Shown here: positions 1-9,077 of the stretch, one piece after another
Layout of the letters: the number at the start of each line of letters is the position of its first letter
Numbering within the stretch: position 1 is the stretch's first letter
Origin: JAFGDI01 sp963667715
GTDB taxonomy: Bacteria; Planctomycetota; Phycisphaerae; Sedimentisphaerales; SM23-30
Assembly: GCA_963667715.1 (NCBI GenBank)
Contig: OY763926.1
Location: forward strand, 1,240,001 to 1,304,000
Reading direction: 5' to 3'
DNA: 64,000 bases
Notes under the pieces: generated by a model
The model's input: the letters and a program-made list of their open reading frames with translations, nothing else
Databases searched by the model: none
What the model was told of the DNA's origin: nothing
Made by a program: the position numbers and the translations under genes

Positions 1-78
1 GATAATAATATCAGATACTTTGTCTAGTTTGTTTGCAGGGTCGATAACCCGTCCATTCTTAATTATCATTTCTGACAT
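1..78 (-). CDS. pyrC: Dihydroorotase, N-terminal fragment (gene continues off the left edge)
   Basis: Only the first 26 codons are inside the window, read on the minus strand from an ATG at 78. The peptide begins MSEMIIKNGRVIDPANKLDK, the amino-terminal strand pattern (I-K-N-G-R-V-I-D-P) of class I dihydroorotases, which cyclise carbamoyl-aspartate to dihydroorotate in pyrimidine synthesis. The zinc-binding HxH motif would lie beyond the edge, so another amidohydrolase such as dihydropyrimidinase or allantoinase is not excluded. A weak GAGG sits about 14 bases upstream. The gene is divergent from the hemerythrin gene. Confidence 0.7.
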   Translation of the reverse strand, partial: MSEMIIKNGRVIDPANKLDKVSDIII

Positions 79-413
79 AGCCTGGGGTAACCTCATTGTG
101 TTTATTGTTATTTTTATAAGTTGTTAATTTGTATTACTTTACGTTGTTGTTAGCAGGTGTAGTAATAAAACTGTAACTAGTTCATATTATGTATTTTATT
201 TGATTATCTATTAAAAAACAATCTGCAATTCTTAATAAATGGTTTCGTTAGTAAGTCCTATATCTAACATTTATGGAACATCCCTACCCAATTAGCAGGT
301 GTATAACGCAGTTATTTGTAAAAAAACTTAATATTTATCATTATTTCTCCGAAGCCACGTATGTAGTAGAGAAAAAGTGAATCAGTTAAATTATAGCAAC
401 TAAAGGTATATAT
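79..413. other. Intergenic region between divergent pyrC and hemerythrin genes
   Basis: 335 bases of AT-rich DNA that must hold promoters for both divergent genes. I see no convincing -35/-10 pair, no long open frame and no strong hairpin here. Confidence 0.5.
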
Positions 414-815
414 ATGTCAATTATACAGTGGGATAATAAGCTCTCTGTTGGTGTTAATGAGATTGATAATCAACATAAGGCGATAATAAATATTATTAAT
501 CGACTATATGATTGCGTAGGCTCAGAAGATAGTAGTGTTGATAAAGTAAAAGATCTGTTGCCTGAATTATACTGGTATGCTTCAGAGCATTTTAAGCATG
601 AAGAGCTTTTTATGTTTGAAACAAGTTATGAAAGCCTTGTTGAGCACAAGAAGATACATAGTGATATGTTAAATGAAGTAAAAAGTTTTATTGATAATCT
701 GGAAGAACAAATAAATTCGCCAGAGCATATGGCAGACTTCTTTAAGAGCTGGCTCCTTAATCATATTGTGGTCGAAGACCATAAGTATGCCAGGCATGCT
801 GAAGTGCTGAGATAA
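414..815 (+). CDS. Bacteriohemerythrin (di-iron O2-binding protein)
   Basis: A 133-residue single-domain hemerythrin. All seven expected iron ligands are present with family spacing: H21 (NQHK), H59 and E63 (EHFKHEE), H78 and H82 (EHKKIH), H117 and D122 (NHIVVEDH). The N-terminal 'W-D-x-x-x-S-V-G-V-x-x-I-D' start is also standard. Such proteins reversibly bind O2 in the cytoplasm and are used for oxygen sensing, storage or delivery in microaerophiles and anaerobes. An AAAGG lies about 8 bases before the ATG. A terminator follows, so the gene is probably monocistronic. No partner domain (kinase or MCP) is fused. Confidence 0.93.
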   Translation: MSIIQWDNKLSVGVNEIDNQHKAIINIINRLYDCVGSEDSSVDKVKDLLPELYWYASEHFKHEELFMFETSYESLVEHKKIHSDMLNEVKSFIDNLEEQINSPEHMADFFKSWLLNHIVVEDHKYARHAEVLR

Positions 816-855
816 ATATATAAATTTGACTATTGACCTCCTATTTCATAGATCC

Positions 856-900
856 AAAAGCTGAATGTACTGCAGTTAAGTATATTCAGCTTTTGTCTTT
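856..900 (+). terminator. Intrinsic terminator after the hemerythrin gene
   Basis: Inverted repeat AAAAGCTGAAT (856-866) / ATTCAGCTTTT (884-894) followed by GTCTTTT. The A-rich left arm means it could act on both strands. Confidence 0.75.
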
Positions 901-1000
901 TCTGACATTGTATAAATTATTATTGAGCATCTTGTTACGTTGTGTTGTTTTTTGTTGAAATAATGCATTTTGGCAGTTATCATATAATGAGTTCTTAAAG

Positions 1001-1064
1001 ATATGGGCCTACCGCGTGTCGGTGGTTGCAAGTGAGACCTTAACTAACAGCACCGTAAGTATTT
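1001..1064 (+). promoter_or_regulatory. Structured 5' leader with two competing hairpins
   Basis: This stretch is more GC-rich than its surroundings. ACCG (1011-1014) can pair with CGGT (1020-1023), or CGGTG (1020-1024) can pair with CACCG (1051-1055); the two pairings exclude each other because both use 1020-1023. The second ends 9 bases before the ATG at 1065, where no Shine-Dalgarno sequence is visible. A TATAAT at 983-988 could serve as a -10 box, without a clear -35. This looks like a cis-regulatory RNA, but I cannot assign it to a known class. Confidence 0.35.
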
Positions 1065-1346
1065 ATGTCAGAAATTAGTAATGACAACAATACAACCAGC
1101 AAGGTTATTGACTTTGTGTCCCGACTTTCCGGGGAAGAGGCTATGCTGGTTACCCTGAAAAAAGATCTCTACGAGGGTAGCTGGGATACGATGCTCATTG
1201 ATTTAAAGAATCGCCTTGAAGGGAAACCTTATATCTTCAAGTTGGCCAACCGTATTATTGATGATATAAAGCGGATCGAGATGCTGCAGGATTTTGAAGT
1301 TCAACAGCAGGTAGATCTGGCTGATTATATTAAAAGATCAGTTTAG
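1065..1346 (+). CDS. Small conserved-looking protein of unknown function (93 aa)
   Basis: I do not recognise a family. The 93-residue product is hydrophilic, lacks a signal peptide or membrane segment, and looks alpha-helical with many charged residues, including an aromatic 'YEGSWDTMLIDLKNRLEGKP' block near the middle. The ATG at 1065 has no Shine-Dalgarno sequence and follows a structured leader. The next gene starts 41 bases downstream, so the two may be co-transcribed. Coding character is supported by even codon use and length, not by homology. Confidence 0.6.
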   Translation: MSEISNDNNTTSKVIDFVSRLSGEEAMLVTLKKDLYEGSWDTMLIDLKNRLEGKPYIFKLANRIIDDIKRIEMLQDFEVQQQVDLADYIKRSV

Positions 1347-1387
1347 CTGACGATAACCTTACCGATTATTATTACAAACGGGAGTTA

Positions 1388-2572
1388 ATGAAAGTGGTAT
1401 CTAATAAAAACTGCAAATTTATATGTGCTGTATTGTCACTGGTAATGCTTTTTGCTGTTTCTGGCTGCGGCTATTTCCAGCAGAAACAGGTTGCTACCGA
1501 CGATCAGGAAATAAGACTTTCACCAGATATACTCGATCAGCTTGGTTTATCTGAAAGATGGATCATAAAGTCTCTTGGCGGTTCAAATACTACTATCAAG
1601 AACGTTGAGAAGAGTGGTAATAACCTATTGGTCTTTAATAGCGATAGTGCGTTGTATTGTATCAATATGGTAACCGGCGGTGTGAAATGGGAAGTTCGTT
1701 TCCCACAGAAATTTGGTAATCTTGCTCAGCTAAGCTTCTATAAGAACAGAGTGCTTATAGCTTTAAGCAATAATATTTTCGAGATCAATATAGATTCAGG
1801 TTCGCAGACCAATCATTGGGAGCTATCTTTTACTCCGACTACATCTGTTGCTCGTGATGAAGAGTGTATGTTTGTTGGTGCTACTGATGACAGATTCTAC
1901 TGTTTACAGCTTCCGCTTCTTACTGACAATTGGAAAAGTTTGCAGTCTCAGCAGCCAAAGGGTGATATATGGCTGGATACCCGTAAGCAGGAAGGTGAGA
2001 CAGTTGGAAATGTTTATTTTACCTGTGATAATGGTACTATGTATGCAGCCAAGTATGATGAAAGAAAACTGATCTGGACATTGAAATCTACAGGTGATAT
2101 TCCAGGCAGCTTGTTTGATAAGGATCAATGTTTTATGCCGTCGACAGATACCGCTTTATACTGTGTAAACAGTCAGACTGGTGGGTTGTTCTGGAAGTAT
2201 TTGTCTGGTGGTAAGATGTATGAAGTACCTTCTGTTACCGGCAGATATGTGTATCAGCCAGTTTTGGGGAAGTCGCTTGTTTGTCTGGAAAGATATCCTG
2301 ACGGCCATGTTCCTGGCGATGGTTCAGATCGTTTGATCCCGAAGGTGGTATGGGAGCTTAACCGCGGAACGCAGTTCCTTTGTGAGTCTAACTCCAAGGT
2401 TTTTGCTGTTAATGATGCCGGCCAGATGGTTATTATGAATAACGCAACTGGCAATAAGGAACTGGCAGTTTATCTGCCGAATGTTGATGTGTATTATAGC
2501 AATACACAAGATGACTTGCTGATTCTTGCAAATAAATCAGGGGACATAATGGTTTTGCAGGCAGCCAGGTAA
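1388..2572 (+). CDS. Lipoprotein with PQQ-type beta-propeller repeats
   Basis: A 394-residue protein with a lipoprotein signal: charged start, hydrophobic core, and lipobox AVSGC with the lipidated Cys near residue 27. The rest has repeated blade motifs of the PQQ/WD-like kind, for example 'ALYCINMVTGGVKWEVRFPQ' and 'ALYCVNSQTGGLFWKYLSGG'. The layout is like BamB, the propeller lipoprotein of the outer-membrane assembly machine, but nothing specific to BamB is visible, so I call only the fold and location (periplasm-facing membrane anchor). GGAG lies just upstream of the ATG. The gene ends at a strong terminator. Confidence 0.75.
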   Translation: MKVVSNKNCKFICAVLSLVMLFAVSGCGYFQQKQVATDDQEIRLSPDILDQLGLSERWIIKSLGGSNTTIKNVEKSGNNLLVFNSDSALYCINMVTGGVKWEVRFPQKFGNLAQLSFYKNRVLIALSNNIFEINIDSGSQTNHWELSFTPTTSVARDEECMFVGATDDRFYCLQLPLLTDNWKSLQSQQPKGDIWLDTRKQEGETVGNVYFTCDNGTMYAAKYDERKLIWTLKSTGDIPGSLFDKDQCFMPSTDTALYCVNSQTGGLFWKYLSGGKMYEVPSVTGRYVYQPVLGKSLVCLERYPDGHVPGDGSDRLIPKVVWELNRGTQFLCESNSKVFAVNDAGQMVIMNNATGNKELAVYLPNVDVYYSNTQDDLLILANKSGDIMVLQAAR

Positions 2573-2586
2573 TGAGAAAAAGAACA

Positions 2587-2622
2587 AGCTCTATACTAAA
2601 CTTAGTATAGGGCTTTTTTTAA
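2587..2622 (+). terminator. Intrinsic terminator after the lipoprotein gene
   Basis: AGCTCTATACTAA (2587-2599) pairs with TTAGTATAGGGCT, followed by seven T residues. Confidence 0.85.
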
Positions 2623-2802
2623 CCGTTTACAGTTCATAGTTTTACAGCAGGGTATTTGCTCATTAAAATATTCTACTGTCCTTTTGCCTTCCAGTGGCAT
2701 ATGATCAAGAATATTGGGGAATATAATTGCTACTGCTTGTAGAGTTATTTTACTGTAACTTCGTCAATTATTTTATTATTTGTAGTTCAGGAGTTTTGTA
2801 TT

Positions 2803-4416
2803 ATGTCATCAGTTAAAAGAGCACTGATTTCGGTTTCTGATAAGGCCGGTATTGTAGATTTCGCACGCGAGCTGGACGCGATGGGAGTTGAGATCATCAG
2901 TACAGGTGGAACAGCTAAAAGTCTAAAAGATGCTGGAATAAAGGTGATTGCTATCGATGATGTTACCGGTTTCCCGGAAATGATGAATGGCAGAGTGAAA
3001 ACTCTCCATCCAAAGATCCATGGAGGCCTGCTTGCTTTACGTGACAATGATGAGCATGTAAAGGCAATGACTGATAATGATATCAGGCCGATCGATCTGG
3101 TATGTGTAAATCTTTATCCATTTGAACAGACCGTAGCTAAGCCGGACTGTACTTTTGAGGATGCTATCGAGAATATCGATATTGGTGGTCCAAGCATGGT
3201 TCGTTCTGCTGCCAAGAATTATAAATTTGTTGCCATTGTGACCAATCCCAATCAGTACGACACTGTTGTTTCTGAGATGAAGGCTAATAATGGTGAAGTA
3301 ACAGCTGAAACCAAAAAGGAACTGGGCAGAAAGGCTTTTGCTCTTACTGCTTCTTATGATTCTGCGATCAGCAGCTGGCTCAGTGGCCAGGCTGGCGACC
3401 GCTATCCGGAAAAGAAGACTATCTCTATGGTTAGAACTTCTTCTCTTCGTTATGGCGAAAACCCGCATCAGGACGCTGCTTTTTACCAGCTTGCTCGTAA
3501 TAGTGGTGAGCCTTGTGTGGCTAATGCTGCCCAGCTAGAGGGCGGCAAGCAGATTAGTTTCAATAACCTGATGGATACCAATGCAGCATTTGAGCTGGTT
3601 AAGGAATTTGACAAGCCTGCAGCTGTTATCGTTAAACATATGAATCCTTGCGGCTGTGCTGTTGATGATGATATCGTTGAAGCATATCGTAAGGCCTATG
3701 TCGCAGATGTTACCAGTGCATTCGGTGGCCTGCTGGCCTTCAATCGTCCGGTTACTGCTGAGCTTGCAGATGCTATCTGTGAATGTTACGGCCGCTGGGG
3801 TAAGGACCTCGGAGCCGCTGGCTTCTTTGCTGAAGTTATCATTGCACCTTCGTTTGATGCAGAAGCGGTTGAGATTATCCGTTCTCGTAAACGCTGGGGC
3901 CGTGAAGATGCTCGTCTGCTGGCAACTGGTCCTATCGACCGCAGCTTGATCGATGCTTCTGAATATGATGTGCGTTGTATTGCCGGCGGTATCCTGCTTC
4001 AGGATCGCGACCTTATCGGCTGGGAAGCTGACCAGGTGAACGCTGTTACCAAGCGTCAGCCAACCGCTCAGGAACTTGCTGACCTGCAGATGGCCTGGAT
4101 CGTTGCCAAGCACGTAAAGAGCAATACCATTGTCCTGGCTAAAGACAATGCCGTAGTTGGCGTTGGTGCTGGCCAGATGAACCGTGTTGACTCAGGTATG
4201 CTTGCTATTCGTCAGGCTGGCGAAAAGGCCAAGGGAGCCGCTATGGCTTCTGATGCATTCTTCCCATTCCCTGACAATGTAACCCAGGCTGCCAAGGCTG
4301 GTATCAAGTCTATTGTTCAGCCGGGCGGCTCAAAGAACGATCAGATGAGCATTGATGAATGCGATAATTTTGATATTGCTATGGTGTTTACTGGAAAAAG
4401 ACACTTTAAGCACTAA
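2803..4416 (+). CDS. purH: Bifunctional AICAR formyltransferase / IMP cyclohydrolase
   Basis: PurH carries out the last two steps of purine synthesis: formylation of AICAR by 10-formyl-THF, then ring closure to IMP. The 537-residue length is normal. The N-terminal IMP-cyclohydrolase part (about 1-200) opens with 'ALISVSDKAGIVDFARELDA' and has the loop 'GFPEMMNGRVKTLHPKIHGG'. The C-terminal transformylase part contains 'RYGENPHQDAAFY', 'NNLMDTNAAFELV', 'VKHMNPCGCA' (the conserved K-H and N-P-C-G catalytic segment) and 'VGVGAGQMNRVDS'. AGGAG precedes the ATG. It stands alone between two terminators, away from other pur genes. Confidence 0.97.
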   Translation: MSSVKRALISVSDKAGIVDFARELDAMGVEIISTGGTAKSLKDAGIKVIAIDDVTGFPEMMNGRVKTLHPKIHGGLLALRDNDEHVKAMTDNDIRPIDLVCVNLYPFEQTVAKPDCTFEDAIENIDIGGPSMVRSAAKNYKFVAIVTNPNQYDTVVSEMKANNGEVTAETKKELGRKAFALTASYDSAISSWLSGQAGDRYPEKKTISMVRTSSLRYGENPHQDAAFYQLARNSGEPCVANAAQLEGGKQISFNNLMDTNAAFELVKEFDKPAAVIVKHMNPCGCAVDDDIVEAYRKAYVADVTSAFGGLLAFNRPVTAELADAICECYGRWGKDLGAAGFFAEVIIAPSFDAEAVEIIRSRKRWGREDARLLATGPIDRSLIDASEYDVRCIAGGILLQDRDLIGWEADQVNAVTKRQPTAQELADLQMAWIVAKHVKSNTIVLAKDNAVVGVGAGQMNRVDSGMLAIRQAGEKAKGAAMASDAFFPFPDNVTQAAKAGIKSIVQPGGSKNDQMSIDECDNFDIAMVFTGKRHFKH

Positions 4417-4434
4417 TTATTTCTGAAATTTGTT

Positions 4435-4476
4435 CGGGGCCCTGTATATTATCTGTATAGGGTCCCGTTTTTTTTG
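4435..4476 (+). terminator. Intrinsic terminator after purH
   Basis: CGGGGCCCTGTATA pairs with TGTATAGGGTCCCG, followed by about nine T residues. The T-run ends only a few bases before the Shine-Dalgarno GAGGA of the next gene, so that gene may depend on read-through. Confidence 0.88.
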
Positions 4477-4488
4477 AGGAAAACATTT

Positions 4489-4833
4489 ATGCTGCAATTG
4501 ATAATTAAAATATCTATCTCTCTGCTAATAATAGTGTTCTGCAGCTGGTTGAGCAGGAAACTACCTACTCTGGCTGGTCTGATCTCTGTTATGCCTCTTA
4601 CCGGGCTACTTGTGCTTATTTTGGTATATTTAGATAATAATGGCGATCGGGAAACAATGATTGCCTTTACAAAGGCTAGTTGTTGGGGTATATTACCCTC
4701 TGTATTGTTTTTTCTGGCGGCTTTGCTCTGTTTCAAGGCCGGGTGGAAATTATGGCCGTCAGTAGCTGTCGGCTCTGTTGTATGGATTATTGGTGCCTGT
4801 GTTCATCAATATTTCATGAATCTGCATAAGTGA
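4489..4833 (+). CDS. Small integral membrane protein, DUF3147/GlpM-like
   Basis: A 114-residue, almost fully hydrophobic protein with four predicted membrane segments. The central 'LPTLAGLISVMPLTGLLVLI' resembles the conserved core of small DUF3147/GlpM-type proteins, whose function is unknown. I chose the ATG at 4489 rather than an in-frame TTG at 4474 because GAGGA (4476-4480) is well placed for it. It begins directly after the purH terminator, so it is either weakly expressed by read-through or has a promoter inside purH. Confidence 0.6.
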   Translation: MLQLIIKISISLLIIVFCSWLSRKLPTLAGLISVMPLTGLLVLILVYLDNNGDRETMIAFTKASCWGILPSVLFFLAALLCFKAGWKLWPSVAVGSVVWIIGACVHQYFMNLHK

Positions 4834-4970
4834 TTTATACACAATAGATAAACAAAACTTTCTTTTATAGTAGAACATTACTGTGTCGTGGCTTCAATTA
4901 TTCGAACATATTATTGTTTGTGTAATTAATGCTATGTCTCTTATCAATAAATGTTTGCAAATAATAATGT

Positions 4971-4987
4971 GTTAAGATTATCTTAAC
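4971..4987. promoter_or_regulatory. Perfect palindrome, operator candidate
   Basis: GTTAAGAT-T-ATCTTAAC is a perfect 8-bp dyad, 31 bases before the start of the next gene. The size and symmetry suit a dimeric repressor site or a -10 region under control. No T-run follows, so it is not a terminator. Confidence 0.4.
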
Positions 4988-5017
4988 CATTTTAAATATA
5001 ACTTTGGAGCTGATGAA

Positions 5018-6937
5018 TTGGCCAACGAAAACGAGAACTCAAACGGCAAGATACTTCCGACTATTAGCCCGGAAATGCTAAAAACTTTTTCTATTAGCAG
5101 ATTATGGCTGACTGACGGCGCTATTCTTTTTAATGATCGTGGTGCTTGTTTGTTGAGCTGGCTGTTCAATATGGCTCTGTACTTTATCTTATGTGGTGTT
5201 TATAACAGGATAACCACAGGGGAGTTCTGGCTGGTAGGTGTAAATGCTAACGTGCATTATATTATACCTTCTCTGTTAAAGCCGCTGAATATTTTCGAGT
5301 TTCCATCGTATATTATTATCTTTTCATGGCTCTATGCCCTGATACTTGCCATACCGTTATTAATCTCCCTTTTATATAATCTCTTCTATGCAGTTCCATT
5401 TATATTGATAAGTCTGTTGCTTTGTCATGAGCTGCCGCTATCGTTAAGCGTATTTTTTGCCTGCCTGGCGGTAAGCTTTGAGCCATTGAGATTCAAATCC
5501 AAGTTTGTTTCGTCAGTGCTTTGTATGGCTCCAATAGTGCTGTATTGGGCTGTTTTTGCCGGGCCAAATCCTTGGCAGGATAGTGATGCGCTAAGGTGGG
5601 CGATTGCCTATAGTCCGATTGCATTTACCTATCTTAATTGTATTATTTTCTTTGGGCTTATACTTTTGGTAGGGCATATTATCCGCTATAAGCCATTTAC
5701 AATAGTGCCTTTATTTGCCTTGGCTGTAGGGCTTACACTATGGCAATTCTATACTAAGATCGGTATGAATGAGCGGGACTTCCGTGCAGAGGTAGTTTCG
5801 TTTAGTCCCAAAAATATGCAGGAGTTCCGTGATCGCAGTATTGTACCGCTTATCGAAAAAGAAAGAGCCTCTATCAGGGAAGAGCAGCCATATTTAAGCG
5901 ATGAGGCTATAGACAGTAAGATCAAGTTCCGCTGGCGTTGGGCGTTTTCTATGGAGCAGGCAAACGCTACTAATCCAGATTCGGAAGCTGCTCGTACCAG
6001 GATAGGTATTTCAACTGCAAAAGTAGAAGCTATAGATTCGTTCAAAGGCTACATGCTTCGTCATGCTAATAGTAAGCGTATTGCAGATGTACTTTATTAT
6101 CGCGCTTTGACCGTTGATATGAGAGTTGATCAGAGAGCTCTCAGGAACGAAGATTCTTTACGGTTTAATTACTCTTTCCCTTCGATAGAGTCTGAGCTGG
6201 TTTGGCGAATGATAAAGGATCGTTTCCCGGATACTATTTTCGCTGTTGAAGCACGCCTGAGATTAGCTCGGTTGCTTGCCGGGCAGCAGCCTGCCAGTAT
6301 TACCGGGACCTACAATTTTGACCAGGCAATTTTGAAATTAAAAGATAATCTTGAGCTATGTGATAAATGTATCGTTCAGATGGAAGAAGATAATGGTAAG
6401 GACGAATTTATTACCGGTATGTTTGCTGGAATATTTGTGAAGCCTGAGCCTGCTATTTCGCTGGCTGAAGCTCATGAGTTGAAATGGCGTATCGAAGATT
6501 TTATATCGCTTATCAGTTTGGAGAACAGGGCGGGTAACCTAAAGCATGAAAACCGTCTGGCCAGATTTATTATGCTTGATCCAAGTCAGATTAATTACGA
6601 AGACAAACTGAAAGAGCTGCTTTTGGATAGCCCAAAACCTGATCCGCTTCAGGATAATATCGAGCTCGAGCAGGCCAGATTGACCATAAATCTTGAGCAG
6701 AAGGAGGTCGCCTTGTTTAAGATAGCAAAGACCTATCCTGATCAGGACGGCGGCTTACAGGCTATGGTTGAGCTTGCAGACCTGCTACTTAATGAGGTCG
6801 GCAGACTAGATATGCCCGCAGATAAGGAAAGCTATTTTGCCCGGGCTGGTGAAATGTTAAAAACGGTTATTGCCAAGCGTCCTGATAGCCATTTAGCGGT
6901 GAAAGCGTCTGATATGCTCAAACAGATAGAAAAGTAA
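5018..6937 (+). CDS. Polytopic membrane protein with C-terminal helical (TPR-like) repeats
   Basis: A 639-residue protein of unknown function. The first 250 or so residues contain about seven hydrophobic segments (for example near 47-64, 98-140, 190-220 and 230-250). The remaining 390 residues are soluble and alpha-helical, with degenerate tetratricopeptide-like stretches such as 'RFPDTIFAVEARLRLARLLA' and, near the end, 'LKTVIAKRPDSHLAVKASDM'. This suggests a membrane anchor with a scaffold domain for protein contacts. The start is TTG at 5018 with GGAG (5006-5009) at good spacing. Confidence 0.65.
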   Translation: MANENENSNGKILPTISPEMLKTFSISRLWLTDGAILFNDRGACLLSWLFNMALYFILCGVYNRITTGEFWLVGVNANVHYIIPSLLKPLNIFEFPSYIIIFSWLYALILAIPLLISLLYNLFYAVPFILISLLLCHELPLSLSVFFACLAVSFEPLRFKSKFVSSVLCMAPIVLYWAVFAGPNPWQDSDALRWAIAYSPIAFTYLNCIIFFGLILLVGHIIRYKPFTIVPLFALAVGLTLWQFYTKIGMNERDFRAEVVSFSPKNMQEFRDRSIVPLIEKERASIREEQPYLSDEAIDSKIKFRWRWAFSMEQANATNPDSEAARTRIGISTAKVEAIDSFKGYMLRHANSKRIADVLYYRALTVDMRVDQRALRNEDSLRFNYSFPSIESELVWRMIKDRFPDTIFAVEARLRLARLLAGQQPASITGTYNFDQAILKLKDNLELCDKCIVQMEEDNGKDEFITGMFAGIFVKPEPAISLAEAHELKWRIEDFISLISLENRAGNLKHENRLARFIMLDPSQINYEDKLKELLLDSPKPDPLQDNIELEQARLTINLEQKEVALFKIAKTYPDQDGGLQAMVELADLLLNEVGRLDMPADKESYFARAGEMLKTVIAKRPDSHLAVKASDMLKQIEK

Positions 6938-7212
6938 AAGATTGTGTATATTTCTATATGTTTGTAAGTTTCTTTAATTAAATACTTTATGTTGAAGTTG
7001 TGGATTCTTCCCGGTATTCCCTGTATATAGCTAAAGCCAGTATATTATATGGTTCGATATAATATAAATGTGTGGGAAGCTGTACGTTCAATTATAGAAC
7101 TATAGCTGTAACTATACGTATTGAAAGTGTGTAATTCATGATAGAGATAAATATTAACCATATGTTTTGCCTGAAGATACAGTAAAGGTAGTACCAGGTG
7201 ATAGGAAGATAG

Positions 7213-8052
7213 ATGAGTTTTCAAGACAGACAATATTACGGCGGCAATCAAGGTGGTTTCGGCGGTATGGGAGGTGGAGGGCTATCTTTTGGCCTGCCAA
7301 GCCTGACGCCAATGGTTAAATATCTGCTTATTGCCAATTTTGCGGCATATATATTACAACATTTGATATTTAAGGGTACCTTTGAAGGGCTTTTTGCCGT
7401 TCAGGGTGGCGGTTTTTATGCCATTCAAATCTGGAGACTTTTAACGTTCCAGTTTTTGCATGCCAGCCCAAGTCATATTATTTTCAATATGTTAGGTATG
7501 TTCTTTCTTGGCCCGGTGTTGGAACGTTCCTGGGGTGGTCAGAGATTTTTAACCTTTTACCTTACTTGTGGGGCTGTTGGTGGCCTGTTATATTCTTTAG
7601 CTACTATACTTGGTGTATTACAGCCAGGTACATTGATTGGTGCATCCGGCGGAGTTTTGGGGTTAATGGTAGCTTGTGCTATATTATTTCCGCACTTCCA
7701 GGTTATTCTTCTGATATTCCCGGTACCGATTAGGTTTGCCTGCGTACTATTTACTATTATGTACACACTTAATGTTATAAGCAGTGGTCCTAATGCTGGT
7801 GGTGACCTCTGTCACCTTGGTGGCATGGCTACTGGTTTTCTGTGGCTTATGGGCAGGCCTATGATGAATAAGAAGGTTTCTGAGTTCAAGGCTGAATCAT
7901 TCCAGAAAAAACAGCAGGAGCAAAAGAACCTGGAATATGAAGTTGATCGTATTCTCGCCAAGGTGCATTCTCAGGGCATACACAGTTTGACCAATAGAGA
8001 AAAACAGATACTTCAGCAGGCAACAGATATGCAGAAAAAGAACGGCCGTTAG
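7213..8052 (+). CDS. Rhomboid-family intramembrane serine protease
   Basis: A 279-residue rhomboid. The catalytic dyad is visible: S145 in GASGG and H201 in HLGG. The L1-loop segment 'WRLLTFQFLHASPSHIIFNM' with its H-x-x-x-x-N element is also present. Rhomboids cut helix-breaking substrates inside the membrane. The N-terminal 30 residues are glycine-rich and polar, and the C-terminal 60 residues form a charged helix ending 'LTNREKQILQQATDMQKKNG', a tail common in planctomycete rhomboids. The Shine-Dalgarno region is AGGTGATAGGAAG. A terminator follows, and no substrate gene is obvious nearby. Confidence 0.92.
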   Translation: MSFQDRQYYGGNQGGFGGMGGGGLSFGLPSLTPMVKYLLIANFAAYILQHLIFKGTFEGLFAVQGGGFYAIQIWRLLTFQFLHASPSHIIFNMLGMFFLGPVLERSWGGQRFLTFYLTCGAVGGLLYSLATILGVLQPGTLIGASGGVLGLMVACAILFPHFQVILLIFPVPIRFACVLFTIMYTLNVISSGPNAGGDLCHLGGMATGFLWLMGRPMMNKKVSEFKAESFQKKQQEQKNLEYEVDRILAKVHSQGIHSLTNREKQILQQATDMQKKNGR

Positions 8053-8080
8053 TCGGGCGTTTAATATTTTTTACTACCTT

Positions 8081-8122
8081 CAGCCGGTAATGTACAACAG
8101 TGCATTATCGGCTGTTTTTTTA
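8081..8122 (+). terminator. Intrinsic terminator after the rhomboid gene
   Basis: CAGCCGGTAATGTAC (8081-8095) pairs with GTGCATTATCGGCTG (8100-8114), followed by seven T residues. Confidence 0.88.
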
Positions 8123-8183
8123 TCGTGTTTGCTTAGCATTAGCATTGATATTATACTACTTTTCGCCTAATCTTTATATGTAT

Positions 8184-9077
8184 ATGAATAATCTTTCATT
8201 GAAATATTGGATAATGGCTGTTCGTCCCAAGACTTTTTCTGCTTCTATAGCACCGGTTTTATTAGCTGGCGTTATCGCTGGGAAATGGGATACTCGCTCG
8301 CTTATTCTTTGGGGGTGCTGTTTTGTTGTTGCTCTAGCCCTTCAGGCGGCGGCTAATCTTGCCAATGACTATTATGACTGGAAGAGTAAGCTTGATGTGC
8401 CTGAGAATCGTCTGGGGCCAACCAGAGTTACCTCAAGCGGTTTAATAGCCCCTGTACTGGTAAAGCTGGCTTGTTTTGCCTGTATTGGGCTGGCGGCTTT
8501 GGTAGGACTATTCGCCGCCTGGCAGAGCAGCTGGCTGATACTTATCCCCGGCGGGTTATGTCTTATCCTGGCCTGGGGGTATACTGCCGGCCCGCTGCCT
8601 TTGTCATACCTGGCTTTGGGTGAGGTATCTGCTTTTATCTTTTTTGGGGTTGTACCGTGCTCGTTAAGTATCTTTGTAATTAATGGAAGTTTTAGCCTTA
8701 CAGGTCTTGGGTCCGGGATAATGTGTGGTTTATTTGCTTCTGCGATAATGGCGGTGAATAATCTCAGAGATATAAATACAGATCGAGAAAAAGGAAAGCT
8801 GACTCTGGCAGTCTGGCTGGGTGAGCCAAAAGCGAGAAAAGTAACTGCGTTCTTTTATTTATTGGCTTTTTTAGTTCCTGTTCTTATTGCTGTATCAATA
8901 CATAACTGGCTATTACTTGGTTCTGTGGTAGTTATTATTCCAGCAATTCGTTTTGTGAATAAGATACTTGATATGGAGATATCAAGTAACTTTAACTTTG
9001 TTCTTGCCGGAGTATCAGCAACGGAGATAGCGATAGCAATTTTATTCTCAATAGCATGGCTTGTAAATGGACAGTGA
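8184..9077 (+). CDS. menA: 1,4-dihydroxy-2-naphthoate polyprenyltransferase
   Basis: MenA attaches the polyprenyl tail to 1,4-dihydroxy-2-naphthoate in menaquinone synthesis. Family marks are the N-terminal 'MAVRPKTFSASIAPVLLAG', the first Mg-binding motif NDYYDWK followed by 'ENRLGPTRVTSSG', and the second 'NNLRDINTDREKGKLTLAVW'. Eight to nine hydrophobic helices are visible. The frame is open from a GTG at 8100, but that codon lies inside the preceding terminator. I prefer ATG 8184 (297 residues, normal length), although no good Shine-Dalgarno site is seen. It overlaps menG by 11 bases. Confidence 0.88.
   Translation: MNNLSLKYWIMAVRPKTFSASIAPVLLAGVIAGKWDTRSLILWGCCFVVALALQAAANLANDYYDWKSKLDVPENRLGPTRVTSSGLIAPVLVKLACFACIGLAALVGLFAAWQSSWLILIPGGLCLILAWGYTAGPLPLSYLALGEVSAFIFFGVVPCSLSIFVINGSFSLTGLGSGIMCGLFASAIMAVNNLRDINTDREKGKLTLAVWLGEPKARKVTAFFYLLAFLVPVLIAVSIHNWLLLGSVVVIIPAIRFVNKILDMEISSNFNFVLAGVSATEIAIAILFSIAWLVNGQ

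Noticed and set aside
3535..4113. 192-codon open frame antisense to purH
   Set aside because: It overlaps a certain gene fully and has no domain or start site.
8100..8183. GTG start 28 codons upstream of the menA start
   Set aside because: The codon sits in the right arm of the preceding terminator and has no ribosome-binding site.
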